The position numbers were made by a program, and so were the translations under genes. A stretch of 64,000 nucleotides of DNA from Cheilinus undulatus (lineage: Eukaryota > Chordata > Actinopteri > Labriformes > Labridae), in NCBI RefSeq assembly GCF_018320785.1, contig NC_054866.1, forward strand, positions 35,441,000 to 35,504,999. Reading direction: 5' to 3'. The notes beneath the pieces are model-generated. The model was not told where the DNA came from. It made no database searches and saw only the letters and a list, made by a program, of their open reading frames with translations. Of this stretch, positions 10,899-24,515 are shown piece after piece. How positions within the stretch are numbered: the first letter of the stretch is position 1; each line of letters starts with the position of its first letter.

Positions 10899-13800
10899 TT
10901 ACAGTTTTCCCATGACATGTTTCTTAGTATTCTTCTCTGGCTTAATCAGTATTATGTAACACTTAGGTGCAAAAATGCTTATCAGTAAGCCAAATGCTGA
11001 AGATAAGATTGCAAATATTTCCACGGCTACAGTGAACTTTCCAGGAGAGCTTACATATGCAGGGATGAAGGTGATCCACACTGCACAGAATATCAGCATG
11101 CTGAATGTGATAAATTTAGCTTCATTAAAGTTATCAGGCAACTTTCTTGCAAGAAAAGCCAGAACCAGACATATTACTGCCAGAATCCCAATGTACCCCA
11201 GCACAGCATAGAAAGCAGCCTCAGAGCCCGTATTACACTCTAAAACAATCTTCTTATTGCTGTATGTGAATACCATGTCAGGGAAAGGTGGCTTTAGTTT
11301 CAGCCACAGCACACATATCACTACCTGAATCAAAGTGCAGGAGCAAACTATTATCCTTTGCTGTGCAGGACCAAACTTTTCTGCCACTTTCTTTCCAGGA
11401 AATGTGGCTTTGAAAACTGTCACAACAACAATAGTTTTTCCAAGGACACAGGACATACAGAGAGCAAAAGTCACACCAAAAGCTGTGTGTCGCAGCATGC
11501 ACGTCCAAACAGTGGGTCTGCCGATGAAAGTTAGGGGGCAGAGAAAACACAGAAAGAGAGAAATCAAGAGGAAACAGCTGAGCTCAGAGTTGCTGGCCTT
11601 TATGACAGGAGTTTCTCTGTAACGGATGAAGACAATCATTGTTGCCAGAGACATGGAAGCCCCTAGCAGGGATACGACTGTGAGGGCTATTCCCATTGGC
11701 TCATTATACGTTAGAAACTCAATAGTTTTAGGAATACACTCATCTTTCCTTTCATTGGACCAGTATTCCTGAGGACAGGGTGTGCAATCAGCTGCTCCTG
11801 TTGAATGTTGGAAAGAGAATCAGTTCTGTTTTGATGTTTCCAGAAAAATTAAATAAGTTTTTGAAATTCAAAGTCAGACAGTCCATATGTTAAAAACACA
11901 AAAACACACATTTGATTATAAACATATTTTTTAGCATGGTTTGTGTATGAGTTTGTACCTGTTAGGTTTGCTATAGTCCCATCAGCACAAGGGATACAGT
12001 CAAAACAGCAGGTTGGTTTTCCTTTTATTTGAGCTTTTCTTGTTCCAGTTGGACAAACAATTGAGCACACTGATATTGGGACCTGGGGAAAGAGGTTGAA
12101 TCGAAGCCATTATAGTGAAGAGATATTCATCTGATTTTATATTCCAACCCATAACACAGAAACAAGTTATAATGATTACCATTTTTCCTGTCCTCCACAC
12201 GATTTCTTCATCTCTAATGCTGAGCTTATGATCACCGTTTGCAGAAGAAGCAAAATGGCCCACTGTGACATGTTGCACCTGCCCATCTCTCAGCTGCCAG
12301 TTTATAATATCATATGAAGCAGGAGGGTCTCCATTGATATCAAAAAACACATCATCCTCAAATTGATTCCTAAAATTCACCCTTCTTAACTGGTCACTGA
12401 CCTGAGGAAAGAAACAATATGAAAAGAGGATTATTTTACAAGGATATACATATGTTGGATTTTAATTGCATTTTTTCTCACCTCCATGGGTTTGATTTCT
12501 GATGAATTCAAACAAGGCTTCACTGAGTTTCCTCCAACTGGTTGGCAGAATATCAGCTGATGTAAGGCATGAGCAATGGCATAAACTGCTTTATAGACAT
12601 TATACGACACTCTGAGCTGTGTGACATTAAAGAACACATCCTCTGAAGTCTTCAGTGTCTCATTGCCTATGCATACTTCATACAGTGCTTCAGTAACTCT
12701 GTATTCTGTAGATGAAACTGGTCTACAACCCACCATAGTCTCCCAAAAGTCATTGACAAATGCTGCATTCGGATCTCTGTAGGGGCTAATGTGTGTCAGA
12801 AATTGCTGAAGTTTTGGAATAGCCATCTTTTGCACCACAAACCCCAAGGCTCCTCCAAAAACTCGGTACATTTCTGGTGTGGATGGTCGAGCTGCTGTTA
12901 TCCAGGCCTCACTGGCTATCCATTGAATTCCAGTAATGTTCTGTTTAACAATCTCTTTCATCAAAGGGTAAAAGTCGCCTTCTGGAACAAAAGCAAGGAT
13001 CACCTTGACAGTTGATTGCTTGATCATTTCCACAACATCAAGAACTTTATCCATTGTGTAAGTCCGTAAAATAGTCCCTACAAATGCGATACAGATGCCA
13101 TGCTTTTTAACCTCTGCAGCAAAAGCCTGGATCCCATTCCTGCCATAGTCATTGTCAGAGTGTATGGCTCCAATCCAGTGCCAGCCAAAACGTTTAACCA
13201 GTGTTGCCAACGCTTTTGCCTGGAAGTAGTCACTGGGAATTGTCCGAAAAAATGTAGGATATTTGGCTTTATCACTCAGGCAGGCACATGTTGAGAAGTA
13301 ACTTACCTATCAAGAGAACACCAAAAGTTGTCTGAAAAAAAACACCACAAAAAACAATCACTACTAAAACACCACATACAAAAACATCAGTGCAATAAAA
13401 AATCTGTTTTAGTCTCTTACAACTGGCACTTGAAATGGTCCAAGAGCTCCAGCAACAACTAAAGATTGAGTGGATCCAGACTCTGCTATAAGGGCAGATA
13501 TAGCTGGAGGACAAGGTGAAATCTCCTCTGGTGTGCTTGCCAGTGTCAGTGCAGCTCGTAAAGTGTTGGTAGGAGATGCACAAGAATCAAGGATCCTATA
13601 ACCAAGAGATACATTTGGCAGGAGAGCAGGATCATTATTGATTTCTTCAATTGCAAACATCATCACTTGAGTCCATCGGAAAGGACGCAGGTCAAATCTA
13701 AAAAGTAACATTTCATTGAATTAGGTTATAATCGCTGCTGCTGGTACACAAACAACATACATTCAATCAAAATCAGTTAAACAATAGAGAGTATGTGTGA

Positions 13801-14039
13801 TACCTGTTAGCCAGATGTATTAAAACTTACCCCACACACTTCACTCCAGGTGGCTTGCTCTTGAACGTAGAGGCGCTGCCTACCTCTTTGTTGAAAACTG
13901 GGAAAATCCCTCCAATCATTATGTCTCCCTGCTTGAACAAGCTTGGCATGTTAAACCTTCCTAACAATTCACAGCCATAGACGGTGTTCAAGCACAAGAC
14001 AAACAGTGATACAACTATAGCTTTCTGTTGCTCACGCAT
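10899..14039 (-). CDS. OlfC/V2R receptor gene B, six exons
   Basis: Minus-strand OlfC receptor, 851 codons plus stop. Exons in transcript order: 14039-13831, 13697-13421, 13306-12482, 12401-12180, 12082-11959, 11797-10899. All junctions have GT/AG and the family phases (2,0,0,0,1). The signal peptide (residues about 1-22, [13 protein letters not shown]) is followed by the first mature cysteine of CELLGRF. The Venus-flytrap covers about residues 25-505 ([49 protein letters not shown]). Exon 5 holds the Cys-rich domain with CCFDCIPC. The 7TM exon begins at residue 553 and has RPTVW at the second extracellular loop, [11 protein letters not shown] in TM3 and [21 protein letters not shown] at the end. 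It differs from C-F in the membrane domain (KKVAEKFGP in place of SNVMKWFGP), so it probably belongs to another subfamily. It appears intact. Confidence 0.93.
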
Positions 14040-14648
14040 GTTTGCTCAGCAGATTTTAAGAGAGATGAGAGAACAGCTCTTACAACAACCTTGTCATATG
14101 AAGGTAGATATGCCATTCTCAAAGGCTGATTCATTTCCCACTGGACAAAAAAAATTGAGGGGTGCAATTATTACAACAGGGAAGGATATTGCTACAGCTA
14201 GGATGCACAGTGCACTGTCACATAATGTAGGCATAAAGGCACTTGGGGTTCAATATTAGTGGGATAGGGTGAAATAGGATGGTAACATTTTGACTTATGT
14301 TATTTTTTTTTTCAGCAGAAAACTTTTTAATTAAAGTCGGTCATTAAAAAAAAAAAACGAATCATCTCTAATATTTGATACATTTACACTGGACCAGGAA
14401 TCAGAATGGCTTTCATATTTGTGTCATGGATGACATTTTTTGGAGGGAGTAGCCGTTGAAAGATATTCTTAATGTCTTCTTTATACTTTTCAGCAGTTCA
14501 TGCTGAATCAAACCAAACAGGTTAGGTGTGAAAGCACCCTTAAATATAGAAGTCTAAATGATTGTAATAATAACAACAGTATTTTGTCTTTGTGCATTTT
14601 GTTTACAGCAATAAAAGGCAAATACATTAGATTTTCCTTAAAATGTGT
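14040..14648. other. 5' flank of gene B, nothing recognised
   Basis: Upstream of gene B no convincing TATA box is seen; the nearest A/T motif on the minus strand is CTTAAAATC at about 14050-14058, very close to the ATG. No other gene or repeat is recognised. Confidence 0.35.
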
Positions 14649-15625
14649 TAGGGATGCACGATAGATTTTTTTTTACAGATATCTAATGTGCTGATATTTA
14701 CAGATTCATTTTAGCCAGTATCGATACCAATACTGATACTCCAATATGTATTTCAGCCCTAAAACTTCATTCCTCTGAACACATTTTTATGTTTAAGGAT
14801 GAACAAAGAAACTAACTTGAGTACTGAAAACACACTTTAAAGTTTGAAGATTGAGAATGAATAAAGATAAAGACCTCAAGTGGTGTAGGTCTGTTGGTCC
14901 AGCCTAAAACTTTACAAACACATTTGTACAAATGCCAAAAATTTAGAGTCAATCTATGCTGATTTTCACAGCCAAAATAGTGGTTTTAAATATTGGCATA
15001 AATTTTGATATCTGCCGATTATGATAACTGCCATTTTAAGCTAGTATCTGCTTATAATGATATTAGGGGTGGGGGAAAAAATTGATACAGCATAGTATCG
15101 TGATATTTTGTCTGGTGATATGTTGTATCGTCTCGTCCACCAAGTATCGATTTTTTTCAAATTAATTTCTAATATGAACTGAAGTTTATGATAATGGAAA
15201 ATTAAAATCAGTTGTTTAAGACAATTGTTTGTCCAGTGAGGTCAGCAGAGGTGATGGTCATAAAAAGTTAAACAACAAACCAACAAAAGTTAGGACAACA
15301 AACCTGACAGCACCAGGGGAAGGGCATTAGGAATGCAAGCAGGCCCAAATAAGATGGACATGACACATGAGGTTTGCAAGAAGTGCTACATGGAAATAAA
15401 ATACTTCAGACATATAACAAACATGAGGGCAAGACTAATCCTAAAGCAGCTAAAAAGATGAAAAAATGGTGTAGATCACAATATATCGCAATATATGGTA
15501 TCATGATACTCACTGTATTGAAAAATGTTTAAAATCACAATATTATTGAACCCTGACCCAAGTATCGTGATAATATCGTATCGTGGGGCCACTAGTGATT
15601 CCCACCCCTAACGGATATCAGGCAG
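14649..15625. mobile_element. TAGGGATGCA-family MITE, split by another hAT element
   Basis: The left end TAGGGATGCACGATAG and the following sequence (about 14649-15063) match copies near 39861 and 58599. The copy is interrupted by the element at 15064-15610. A short right remainder (CGGATATCAGGCAGG) follows, but the expected right end is not clear. Ends of this type with GATATC-rich interiors are common for hAT-type MITEs in fish. Confidence 0.6.
15064..15610. mobile_element. hAT-derived element with BED-finger remnant, nested
   Basis: The ends are TAGGGGTGGGGGAAAAAATT and its near complement at 15590-15610 (GATTCCCACCCCTA), with ATCGTATCGTG-type inner palindromes. The flanks AATGATAT and ACGGATAT agree at six of eight positions, fitting an aged 8-bp duplication. 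The centre (about 15370-15460, + strand) still reads CKKCYMEIKYFRHITNM, like a hAT BED zinc finger, so it derives from an autonomous hAT element. Confidence 0.7.
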
Positions 15626-17792
15626 GAAGTGTGTTTGTCCTCTCTAGGTATCAAGGGGTGTCTGTGTCTACCTGTCTCTATGTTCAGACAGTGATCAAGT
15701 TGGTACACGATCAATGTCTTCCTAAGTTTCTTATCAGTCATTGTGCTTAAATAACCTGCTACAGTGTCTGTTCAGAGCCCAATAACACTGGAGTTTAGTT
15801 TCAGTTCTTGTTGTGCATGTCCAATAGTTAATGCCATTTTTCTCTCTCTCTCTATAATCTTATTGGTTGACATGGTGTCAGGGTACTGTAAGGTAAGCTG
15901 AGCCTCAGGATCAGCTAATCACTGCTCATCGTATCAGCGCTCTGTTTTAGCAGTAACAGGACAATGGCACTCGCTATCAATTAATCACTCAACAATAGGC
16001 ACTCCCTCTCACTCTCTTCTCATTAAATTCTTGGGTTGGAATATGAAGGCTATGTATGATCTTTTTTTACATCTTCAATACTTTTGGTGCTTTTCAATGT
16101 GTAAATAACAGATATTGTATTGTTTAAAGCATATGTTATAAAAAGTGTCCAGATCACTTGTGGATCTTTTTATACATTTGCAGAGAGTTGCAACAATTTG
16201 CATTTGCAACAGTAACAGCCCTATGTTACTTCAGCTAATGAAAAATACATATCACTGTCATCTGACAACTTTGCGCCTTGGCTTAAAGCTTTATCAGTCA
16301 GTCTGTCAGGATTTAGGATAACAGTGAAGCCTCCTAAAATGTTTGGACCCATGCACAGATCTATATTTGCATTTGTGAATCTTTTTATGCCCATGCAAAA
16401 TGTTCTCCAACGGTAACTGCAGCCCACAGAGTACAAATATCAGCATTACACTTTTTCAAGTCAGATGGGACCAGGATATCTGACTGCTCAATAATAACAT
16501 TCAGTTTAAATTTTCATGAGTAATCCCAAGCCATCTTTACTATTTTTTTGTATAAGCCAACATTTCTGTATGTGTATGTGTAAAATATTTAACATACTGA
16601 CATCTGGTGGGCAAGCCTTGTCAGCACATTTACAAAAGGGTGGGAACCTTGTGAGGCACAAAGTCAAATACAAGTACCTTAGGTTAGTACATTTACAAAA
16701 ACCTTTCTCAAAAAATTGAAACAATATCCTTTTGAATCAGCTTTGATACATTAGTTATAATGTTTGAACATTAATCATTACTCTTTTCTTCTAACCTACA
16801 TTTTCCCCTTATTCTCACCAAGATATTTAATTTTTTTAATTTTCAAATTTTTGATATGTGAGCAAATTACAGCATGGTTGGTTGCATGAGTAGTAGCATG
16901 AGTTCTCATACAGTTTCTTGTACCAATGGTTCATCAGCACCATGGGGCTACAACTGACTTATGCTGTAATTCTTTTCTAGTGTAAAGTGTAATGGCTGCT
17001 GTTGGCCTTGTAAAATATATCTTAATGATTTGTTTCTTAATCACAGCTTTAATGGAAGTTCTAGTTTTCTAGTGTGTAGAAAATATACAGTACAAACTGT
17101 AATTCCTTTTTTAAGTCTTTTTAAAATTATTGGTCATGCTTGACTTGTCTTACTGGATATCAAAATTTTAATCATACCCTTGTTCTATGGCCATGATGTG
17201 ATGATATCGTCTTTTTTCCTCTAAATGTTATTGAGAAGGTAACGTTTTTTAATGTCATGTGATACTGTAAATGTTGGAAAAGATTCAATTTTGGACCTGT
17301 AACTTCCTTCCTAAGTGACTCCTTGTTGTGACAAACTTTTTATTATTGTGTTTTCTACTGTGTCATGTACAGAAATTTAGGTTTAATTTTCTTAACTGCC
17401 TTATTACTGGATTCGCTTTAGGCTGTTGTTGATATAGGAGGAGAATCTCTTATTCTCACTGTTTTGATTTAGTGGCTTTATATCTTATCCAGTAACCTTA
17501 ATTCTTACAGTTTTTACATTACATACCTATGAAGCTGTCCATCATGGATATACTGAAGCTCTACTGCAGCCTAAATTTCACACACATTGTACACTATGGC
17601 TTTTAATTGTCACATAAACTGAAAACAAATAAACAGAGTCATTGTATTCAGTTTATTTAGAATGTCACAATAAGAAAAAGACAACAATAATCTAATTTAA
17701 ATCTACATAATGTGTTGGAATATTAGATTAAAACAGATGAATCTTTCATCACACAAAGCCAGTGGTTATAGAGGGCATTTTGAAATGACAGA
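15626..17792. other. intergenic, nothing recognised
   Basis: About 2.2 kb of AT-rich DNA between genes B and C. Short open frames (for example 16221-16436 and 16506-16724) have no family motif or splice context. Confidence 0.5.
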
Positions 17793-20700
17793 TTAAAGAG
17801 TTCTTGGTGGTATTTTCCCCATCAAATGTTTCTTTGAGTTTCGTTCTGGCCTGAAGATGATAATATAGCATTTTGGTACAAAAATGCATACCAGCAAACC
17901 AAAACTGGATGCCAGAATGGCAAATATCTCAACAGCTACAGTGAACTTCCCGGGAGAGCTGACATATGCTGGGATGAAGGCGATCCAGACTGCACAGAAT
18001 ATCAGCATGCTGAATGTGATGAGTTTGGCCTCATTAAAGCTGTCTGGAAGCTTCCTAGCAAGAAAAGCCAGTATGAAACACAAGAGAGCAAGAAGTCCGA
18101 TATAACTCAAGACAGCCCAGAATCCAACTGCTGATCCCAGGGCGCACTCTAAGATGATCTTTTCTTTATAGTACTTCATGTTCTTCTTTGGGAACGGAGG
18201 GTTGACTGTGAGCCAGATGATACAAATCAAAACCTGAATGAGGGTGAAAGTCAGAACACTGAGTCTCTGCTGTGTTGGACCAAACCACTTCATGACTTTG
18301 CTCCCTGGAAGTGTAGCTCTGAAGGCCATCAAAACCACTATGGTTTTCCCCAGCACACAGGATATACAGAGAACGAAGGTGATGCCAAAAGCTGTGTGTC
18401 TCAGCATGCAGGACCACTCAGAGGGCCGTCCAATGAATGTCAGCGAGCACAGGAAGCATAGCTTTAATGAGAATAATAACAGGAAGCTCAGATCTGAGTT
18501 GTTGGCTTTTACTATGGGTGTCTCTTTATGAGTTAAAAAAATGATAGATGTCAGAAGAGACAAAAAAACCCCAACACAGCTGAATCCAGTCAAAAGAGCT
18601 CCCATGATCTCTTTGTAAGACAGGTATTCAGTGGGCTTTGGGAGGCACTGATCTTTCTTTTCATTGGGCCAAAATTCAGGAGGGCAGGTTAAACACTCTA
18701 GAGAATCTGTAAAATACATGACATTAATCAGAGGTACAGTAGTTCCAGTTTATTAAAACATAAAAGAAACTATTGTTAAATTAGCCCATTAGAAAATCCT
18801 TACTGACTTGTTTGGTTACTGATTGTTCCCTCGGGACACTCAAAGCAGTCAAAGCAGCACACCGGCTTGAACTTGTTTAGGGCTTTACGGGTCCCAGGTG
18901 GGCACGGCTCTCTGCAGACAGATCTTGGAATCTGAATTGGCCAAAACCAGAATGCTTTAATTAAAAAAAAGTTTTATATTAAACCGATATTGTAATTTCT
19001 AACAAATTCATATGCAACTACTTACTTTATTATGTACACTGTATATTAAAAGATACAACATGACTTTTTCTTCAGTCAAGACTACTTAAGCCTGTTTGAC
19101 AACTGTCCCCAATCACCCAGAGAAAAAACATCACCCATGGTGGCCAGTTGTTTAATTATTTAGCTCAAATGTTGCCTAGATCTATTTATTTCTCTATTTG
19201 AGACACAAGGATAATGCATGCAGTGTTTTTAGTGCAGTTTACCTCCTCACTGTCTCCTCCCCAGACTACTTCTGTGTCATCTTTGAGTTTGAATTTTTTT
19301 CCCTCTGGAAAAGAGGTATCATATTGACCAATGTTTACAATTTTAACAGAGCCATCATCCGTCATCTGCCAGTTAACTAAGTCATACTGGGCAACTGATT
19401 CTCCATTTTCATCAAAGAAAACTTTGGCTCCATTCGGTGTGGTAAAATTGACATATTTCATCTGTTCCAACACCTATAGAGAGATGATTACCACATTTTA
19501 GGACACAAGCAACTCAGAGGGAAAAACTCTCATCACATCTAGTACTTACTAGCTTAGGCTCAACTCCGTTTTTATTTACACAAGGCTTCCCTGTTGTAGG
19601 ATTTGAGCCATTTGTACATTGCAGTAGTGCATGGAGGGCATACGCCACCAGATACACTGCTTTATACACATTATTCTCAGGCCTGAATTGTGCCACGTCA
19701 GTGTAGTCGCTGTGTACGGTCCTAAGATCCTCAGAGCCAGTACATAAAGTGGATCCATTAGATGGAGAAAAGCTGCAGTCAAAGAACTTCTCCCAGAAAG
19801 CTTTAATCATAGTACTGTTTGGCTCATCAGAAGGTTTCAAGCTGAGTAAGAAATCACCAAGACCTGGTATGGATGCCTCAGGGAGGGCAAAGCCCATTGC
19901 ACCTTGTAAAATGTTTTTCCTCTCAACAGATGCCAGCTGTTCTTGCATGATCCAGGACTCACTGCCAAGCCACTGCTTTCCAGAAATATTATAATTTTCC
20001 ATTTTTGACAGGAACAACTTTGTGTAATAGAAGGACATAAACAACAGGACCACCTTTGATGAGGACGTCCTCAGTGAGTCCACTATATCAGTCAACCTTT
20101 TGGTAGAGGTCTTACTAAAAGGCAAAGTGTATTCAACACATATGCCTTCTTTCTTTGCTTCCTTGGTCAGTTCAGCAACTCCTGTCTCAGCATACAAACC
20201 CACAGAGTAAATAACCCCCACCCAGCGCCAGTTAAAGTATTTCATAAGCTGCACCAGAGCAATGATTTGGAAGCGGTCACTTGGCACAGTTCTGAAGAAT
20301 GTGGGATACAGTCTTTTGTCACTCAGACAAGCACAGGTTGAGAGATGGCTCACCTTTAAGAATGAAAAATACAGACTCAGTGCAATCTCAAACCAATAAG
20401 GAATATATAATCACACATATTTCATCTCACCTGTGGAATGGAAAGCGGACTTAGGATGATGTTTATGTCTTCACTTACTCCGGACGATGAATGACCTAAG
20501 AGGGCTTGGATCTGACCATTGCAGCCACTGGTATCCTCTATAGTTACAGCTTCTATGGCTGCTCGTATCAGGTTTTCACTCCCACAGCCGTTATACAGTC
20601 TATAGCCCAGACTTACTCCAGGAAGCAGTTTAGTGTCTCTGTTGATCTCCTCCACAGTAAACATCATTGTGCGGGCAAACTTCAGCTCCCTGTCATTTAA

Positions 20701-21040
20701 CCTGTAAACAGAGTTATTCAAGGCTGATGAACCATTCATCATAAAGAATCATTTCACAAAACATAAGATCAGAACAAATAACATGACATTACTATAATGC
20801 AAACAGATTTCATATTTAAAGCATAGAGACTTACTTAGAGCAGACTGAATATGGAATTTCTTTGTAGTCATTGTCTCTCAGTTTGCGTGTGCTACTCATG
20901 GAGAAAACTCCTCCGATCATAAGATCACCTTCTTTTGAAAACTCCATGAACCCTGTCTGCCCGATCACTTTGCATGTTTGATTCTCTGACTTTGCTCCTG
21001 CCAGCAGAATCAATAAGAGAACTGTGATCCAACCCATCAT
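17793..21040 (-). CDS. OlfC/V2R receptor gene C, six exons
   Basis: Minus-strand OlfC receptor, 849 codons plus stop. Exons: 21040-20835, 20701-20431, 20353-19550, 19473-19243, 18931-18808, 18706-17793. Exon 5 is kept at the family length of 124 bp by a GTCAGT donor. Signal peptide [18 protein letters not shown]. The Venus-flytrap covers about residues 20-500 ([57 protein letters not shown]). The Cys-rich exon has CCFDCFEC. The 7TM exon begins at about residue 546, with [29 protein letters not shown] and SKVMKWFGP, and ends [13 protein letters not shown]. Exon 4 is nine bases longer than in A and B. It appears intact. Tandem orientation with B and a similar start-to-start spacing suggest local duplication. 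Confidence 0.93.
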
Positions 21041-21603
21041 CAGCCACCCTCCCCGTCACTGAAGCAAATTTGGTGTGAAAGCAGACCTTTAATACTTTTT
21101 TAAACCATAAGAGGAATATCACCAGCCAATGTGAGCACTGTTTTCAATTCTCTGGGGATGATAAGACTTTATTGCCTCTTGCAAAAACATGACTCTTCTT
21201 GCTTATTTGTTTTCTTCTGAAAGTATTCTGCCTCTTTTAATAAATCTTGAATATATAACCCTGTGTCAGTTTTCAAACAATACTTTATCAGTGCATCACA
21301 TATTATTAGACTGAAATATATGAAGATACTGTTTTATTTAAAATCTTTAAGAATTTTCCTCTTATTTATTTATTTATTACACATCCTAAAGGCAAGTTAC
21401 CATAGGCTCTGATAAGATCTGGAATAGCACATTTTACAAATCAACCTTACTTTTTATGTTGATCATTATACACCTGATGTACAGCAAGCTTTCTAGAGGG
21501 AAAGTGCAGATCAGTGGAACATGTTATTTTTTGATACCTGTGAGAGATATATAAAATACGCATTACAAACAAACTTAGACACATGATGCATACAATTAAA
21601 CAT
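21041..21603. other. 5' flank of gene C
   Basis: A TATTAAAG motif on the minus strand at about 21088-21095 lies roughly 50 bases before the ATG of gene C and could serve as a TATA box. Nothing else is recognised. Confidence 0.35.
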
Positions 21604-21790
21604 CAGAGGTGCACAATATATTTTTTGCCAATATCTGATATGTTTGTTTCTATTCCAATATCTATACCACTATTTAAATGTTCCTCAGTCTGAAACTTCA
21701 GTTTATATTGGTCTCAGAGGTCCCCAAAACATGCCTGGGAAGTTTGTTTCTGAAAAAAAAAAAAAAACTTGAGTATTGGATTTTTGCTTG
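21604..21790. repeat. degenerate MITE fragment
   Basis: AGGTGCACAATATATTTTTT and the following CCAATATCTGATATG-type sequence resemble the left end of the TAGGGATGCA MITE family seen elsewhere in the window. No right end is found. Confidence 0.4.
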
Positions 21791-22719
21791 TTTACAAAAC
21801 CCTCTTGTTTCAGCCCTGCTCAGGTGTTTCTGTTTCTGTGGCTTTAAATGTTAATGAGCTGTCTGACTCCGCCCCTCTCAGGAAATGGATGTGGCTTAAT
21901 GGATGTGGTTCTCCTGATCCTAGGATCAGGGAGTAGTGTGGAACTTTCTTCCAAGCGGGGACGGCCAACCGAACCTGTGGAAGGTGCCAACATTCCACAT
22001 GACATCATGAGGGGAAAATCTGAGAACAGCTTTTTTCAGCACAGATTTTCAGAAGGGGGGGGGGTCTGATTCTTAGGGGGATTGTGGAAAAGCCAGGGGC
22101 ACATATTTTTGTTAAAAAAGACTGAAAAAGTGTATTTTGCATAATATCTGACCTCTAAAGGTAAATGACTTGAATAACTGAGCCATGTTTGAAATTGCCT
22201 GTTGTCATTCTTACCAGTTTATAAATGGTGCATAAGTTACTGTCATACAAAATTACATGTGATCTCTGCATATAGTTTATGTCTTTAAAGGAAAACCTAA
22301 GTGTTGAAATGTACCTGATGAACATAAAATAGATTTTAAAAAAAACACACGCAAAAGAGGTTGTTGCAGAAGAAAAATAAAAATAAATACATAAATAGAT
22401 CAGACTTTGATGCAGTATTTGTGAATCTTAAAAATCACATGGGTGAATGTTTTTTTTTCCCCTTTTTTGTCAGTATCTTAGAATTTAGCATTAAAAATGA
22501 GAATGAAAAAGTAGTGTATTAAAATTGAGAAAATGAACTAGCCATAAAGAAATAGTGATACATTTTTTTTCATATTTCCCACCCTTGAATACAGGACACA
22601 TTTCCTTTTAAAAGAGTCACTTTTAATACATTTACAAAGAGCTTTGTACATACTGGATTGTTAGAACTGCATGTGAAAATAAAAAGGATGAAAAAAATAC
22701 ATGAAAACAGAACTGAACA

Positions 22720-24053
22720 TGTTTACACAGCCACTTTCTGCTCATTTTCAGTTTTCGTTGTCAAATGTATCCACGTTCAGACGGCAACATTTCGAAAACA
22801 ATCTCCTGCTCACAAACTGCAGGAAACACCAAAAATGCTGTAACAAAGTGATTTACTGCACAAAAAATCTGTCTCTGCAACAAAGGCAGTACTGATCATT
22901 CATTGTTTTTGATGTGTTTTTGTCATCATGATAATGTGTGACATTTTGATCATACTGGGGTGCTTGAGAGTAAACCCTCCTCGTCATCACCATTGTAGTG
23001 CAACAGGGAAATTTCACTGTACATATAAACACAGAAATGTTTCGCTAGATCAGTTTTGTTGTAACCAAGATATCCGCTGAGAATAGTTCAGTTTCCATGG
23101 ACAAATTTAGCTTCTACAGTGTTTAATTTCCCATGTATTTCCTCACAGTGCTTCCTGTGAGTGCAGCTGGTAAAAGGAGAGGCTTTTCAGAGTGACATTT
23201 CTGTTTCCCCTTTTTCAAATATATCTGCTTCTTGGAAGCGATTACACCTATCTTTTTCAACCTTAACCCTGAACATGGAAGCTTCAATCCTGTCTCCTTC
23301 ATCAGCTGTGCAGCCAATGGAGGAGACAGGATAGTCTACGGGCTGGTATTTCTGTGTTAAAATGAAGAAGAAAGATAAAGGCAAAATCATTTCCAAGCAG
23401 CAGATAAATTGGGAAAAGGGGAAATAGAAATACTGTTCTGAAAAGGCTTTCCTTTTTTCAGCCATTCTTATAAGCAGGAAGTGCTGCGCTTTATGAGAAA
23501 ATTCATGAGAAATTAAAGACCATTGTAGGAGAATTTGTCTGTGGAAAATCAATTATTCTCAGCAGATGTCTACTTTATAACCAGACTGAGCTAATTTTAT
23601 GTGTTTATATGAGCCATGAAATTTCACTGCACTGCGATGGTGATTATCATGGGAAAAAGATAGATGGAATTATTTCCAAAATTAATAGTATGACTTTATC
23701 TAAAAAAAAGCATTTACAGCCCTCAAAATGAAAATAATATTTGCCCTTTTCACATTTATCTGATGCACCGTTCTTAATCCAGCTGTCTGTGACTGACAAG
23801 CTAAATCACAGCTCAGACTTCTGTGACACGCATGGCAATTGGCTGCAACTGTAGTGCGCATGGTCGTTTTCAGAAAGTGTCATTTTGCCCATCTACGTGG
23901 AGATGGGGACGTTTTGAAAACTTTTGATTCTTGAGCCCGTTTCCATATTGCTCCATTTTCAGGCACCCAAAATGCCATTCTCATGTAGTCAGACAGCCAA
24001 AAAGCCACAAAACTTTTGTGTTTTCTACTGAAAACGTTGCTGTGTAAACAGGG
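22720..24053. mobile_element. possible non-autonomous DNA transposon
   Basis: The left edge reads GTTTACACAGCCACTTTCTG and continues with CATTTTCAGTTTTCG. The right edge, read on the other strand, starts CTGTTTACACAGCAACG and continues with TTTTCAGTAGAAAAC. These are imperfect inverted ends about 1.3 kb apart. The interior has no transposase-like frame. Flanking duplications were not identified. Confidence 0.4.
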
Positions 24054-24073
24054 CCTGCATCTACATTTTTTAT

Positions 24074-24482
24074 TAGGGTTGCACAATATTATCAGCGTGA
24101 TATTGAAATCGGAAGATATCAGCTTAAAAAGTGAATTATCAGCAGATATGAACATTTCTGCCAGTATTATCAACCAATATATTGGCTCTAAAAATTTGCC
24201 TATATCAGTTGAAGATATTGGCCATACAAACAGATAAGTTAGTGAAGTTACAACATCTGAAGTCCTGTCCTGATACATCACCATTCCTTGCACTTTAATG
24301 TGTATTTTAAGGACTGAAATTTGTTAACTTGTTAATCCTCAAACATTTGATTTGTGTGTTTTTAAGGGCTAAGGTTTAAGGTCTGAACTACATTTAAATA
24401 TTGGTTTAAATATTTTTAACAGCTTACTTTGAAAATGTTGGTATATCGGATAATGGCAAAAATCCGATATCCTGCATCCCTA
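24074..24482. mobile_element. TAGGGATGCA-family MITE
   Basis: The left end TAGGGTTGCACAATAT pairs with the right end ATATCCTGCATCCCTA. Length is 409 bp. Flanks (TTTTTTAT and TTTTTGCT) agree partly, as expected for a decayed 8-bp hAT duplication. It lies just downstream of the flytrap-less receptor-like gene. Confidence 0.65.
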
Positions 24483-24515
24483 TTTTTGCTATCACTTTCA
24501 AAATTTGACATTTAT

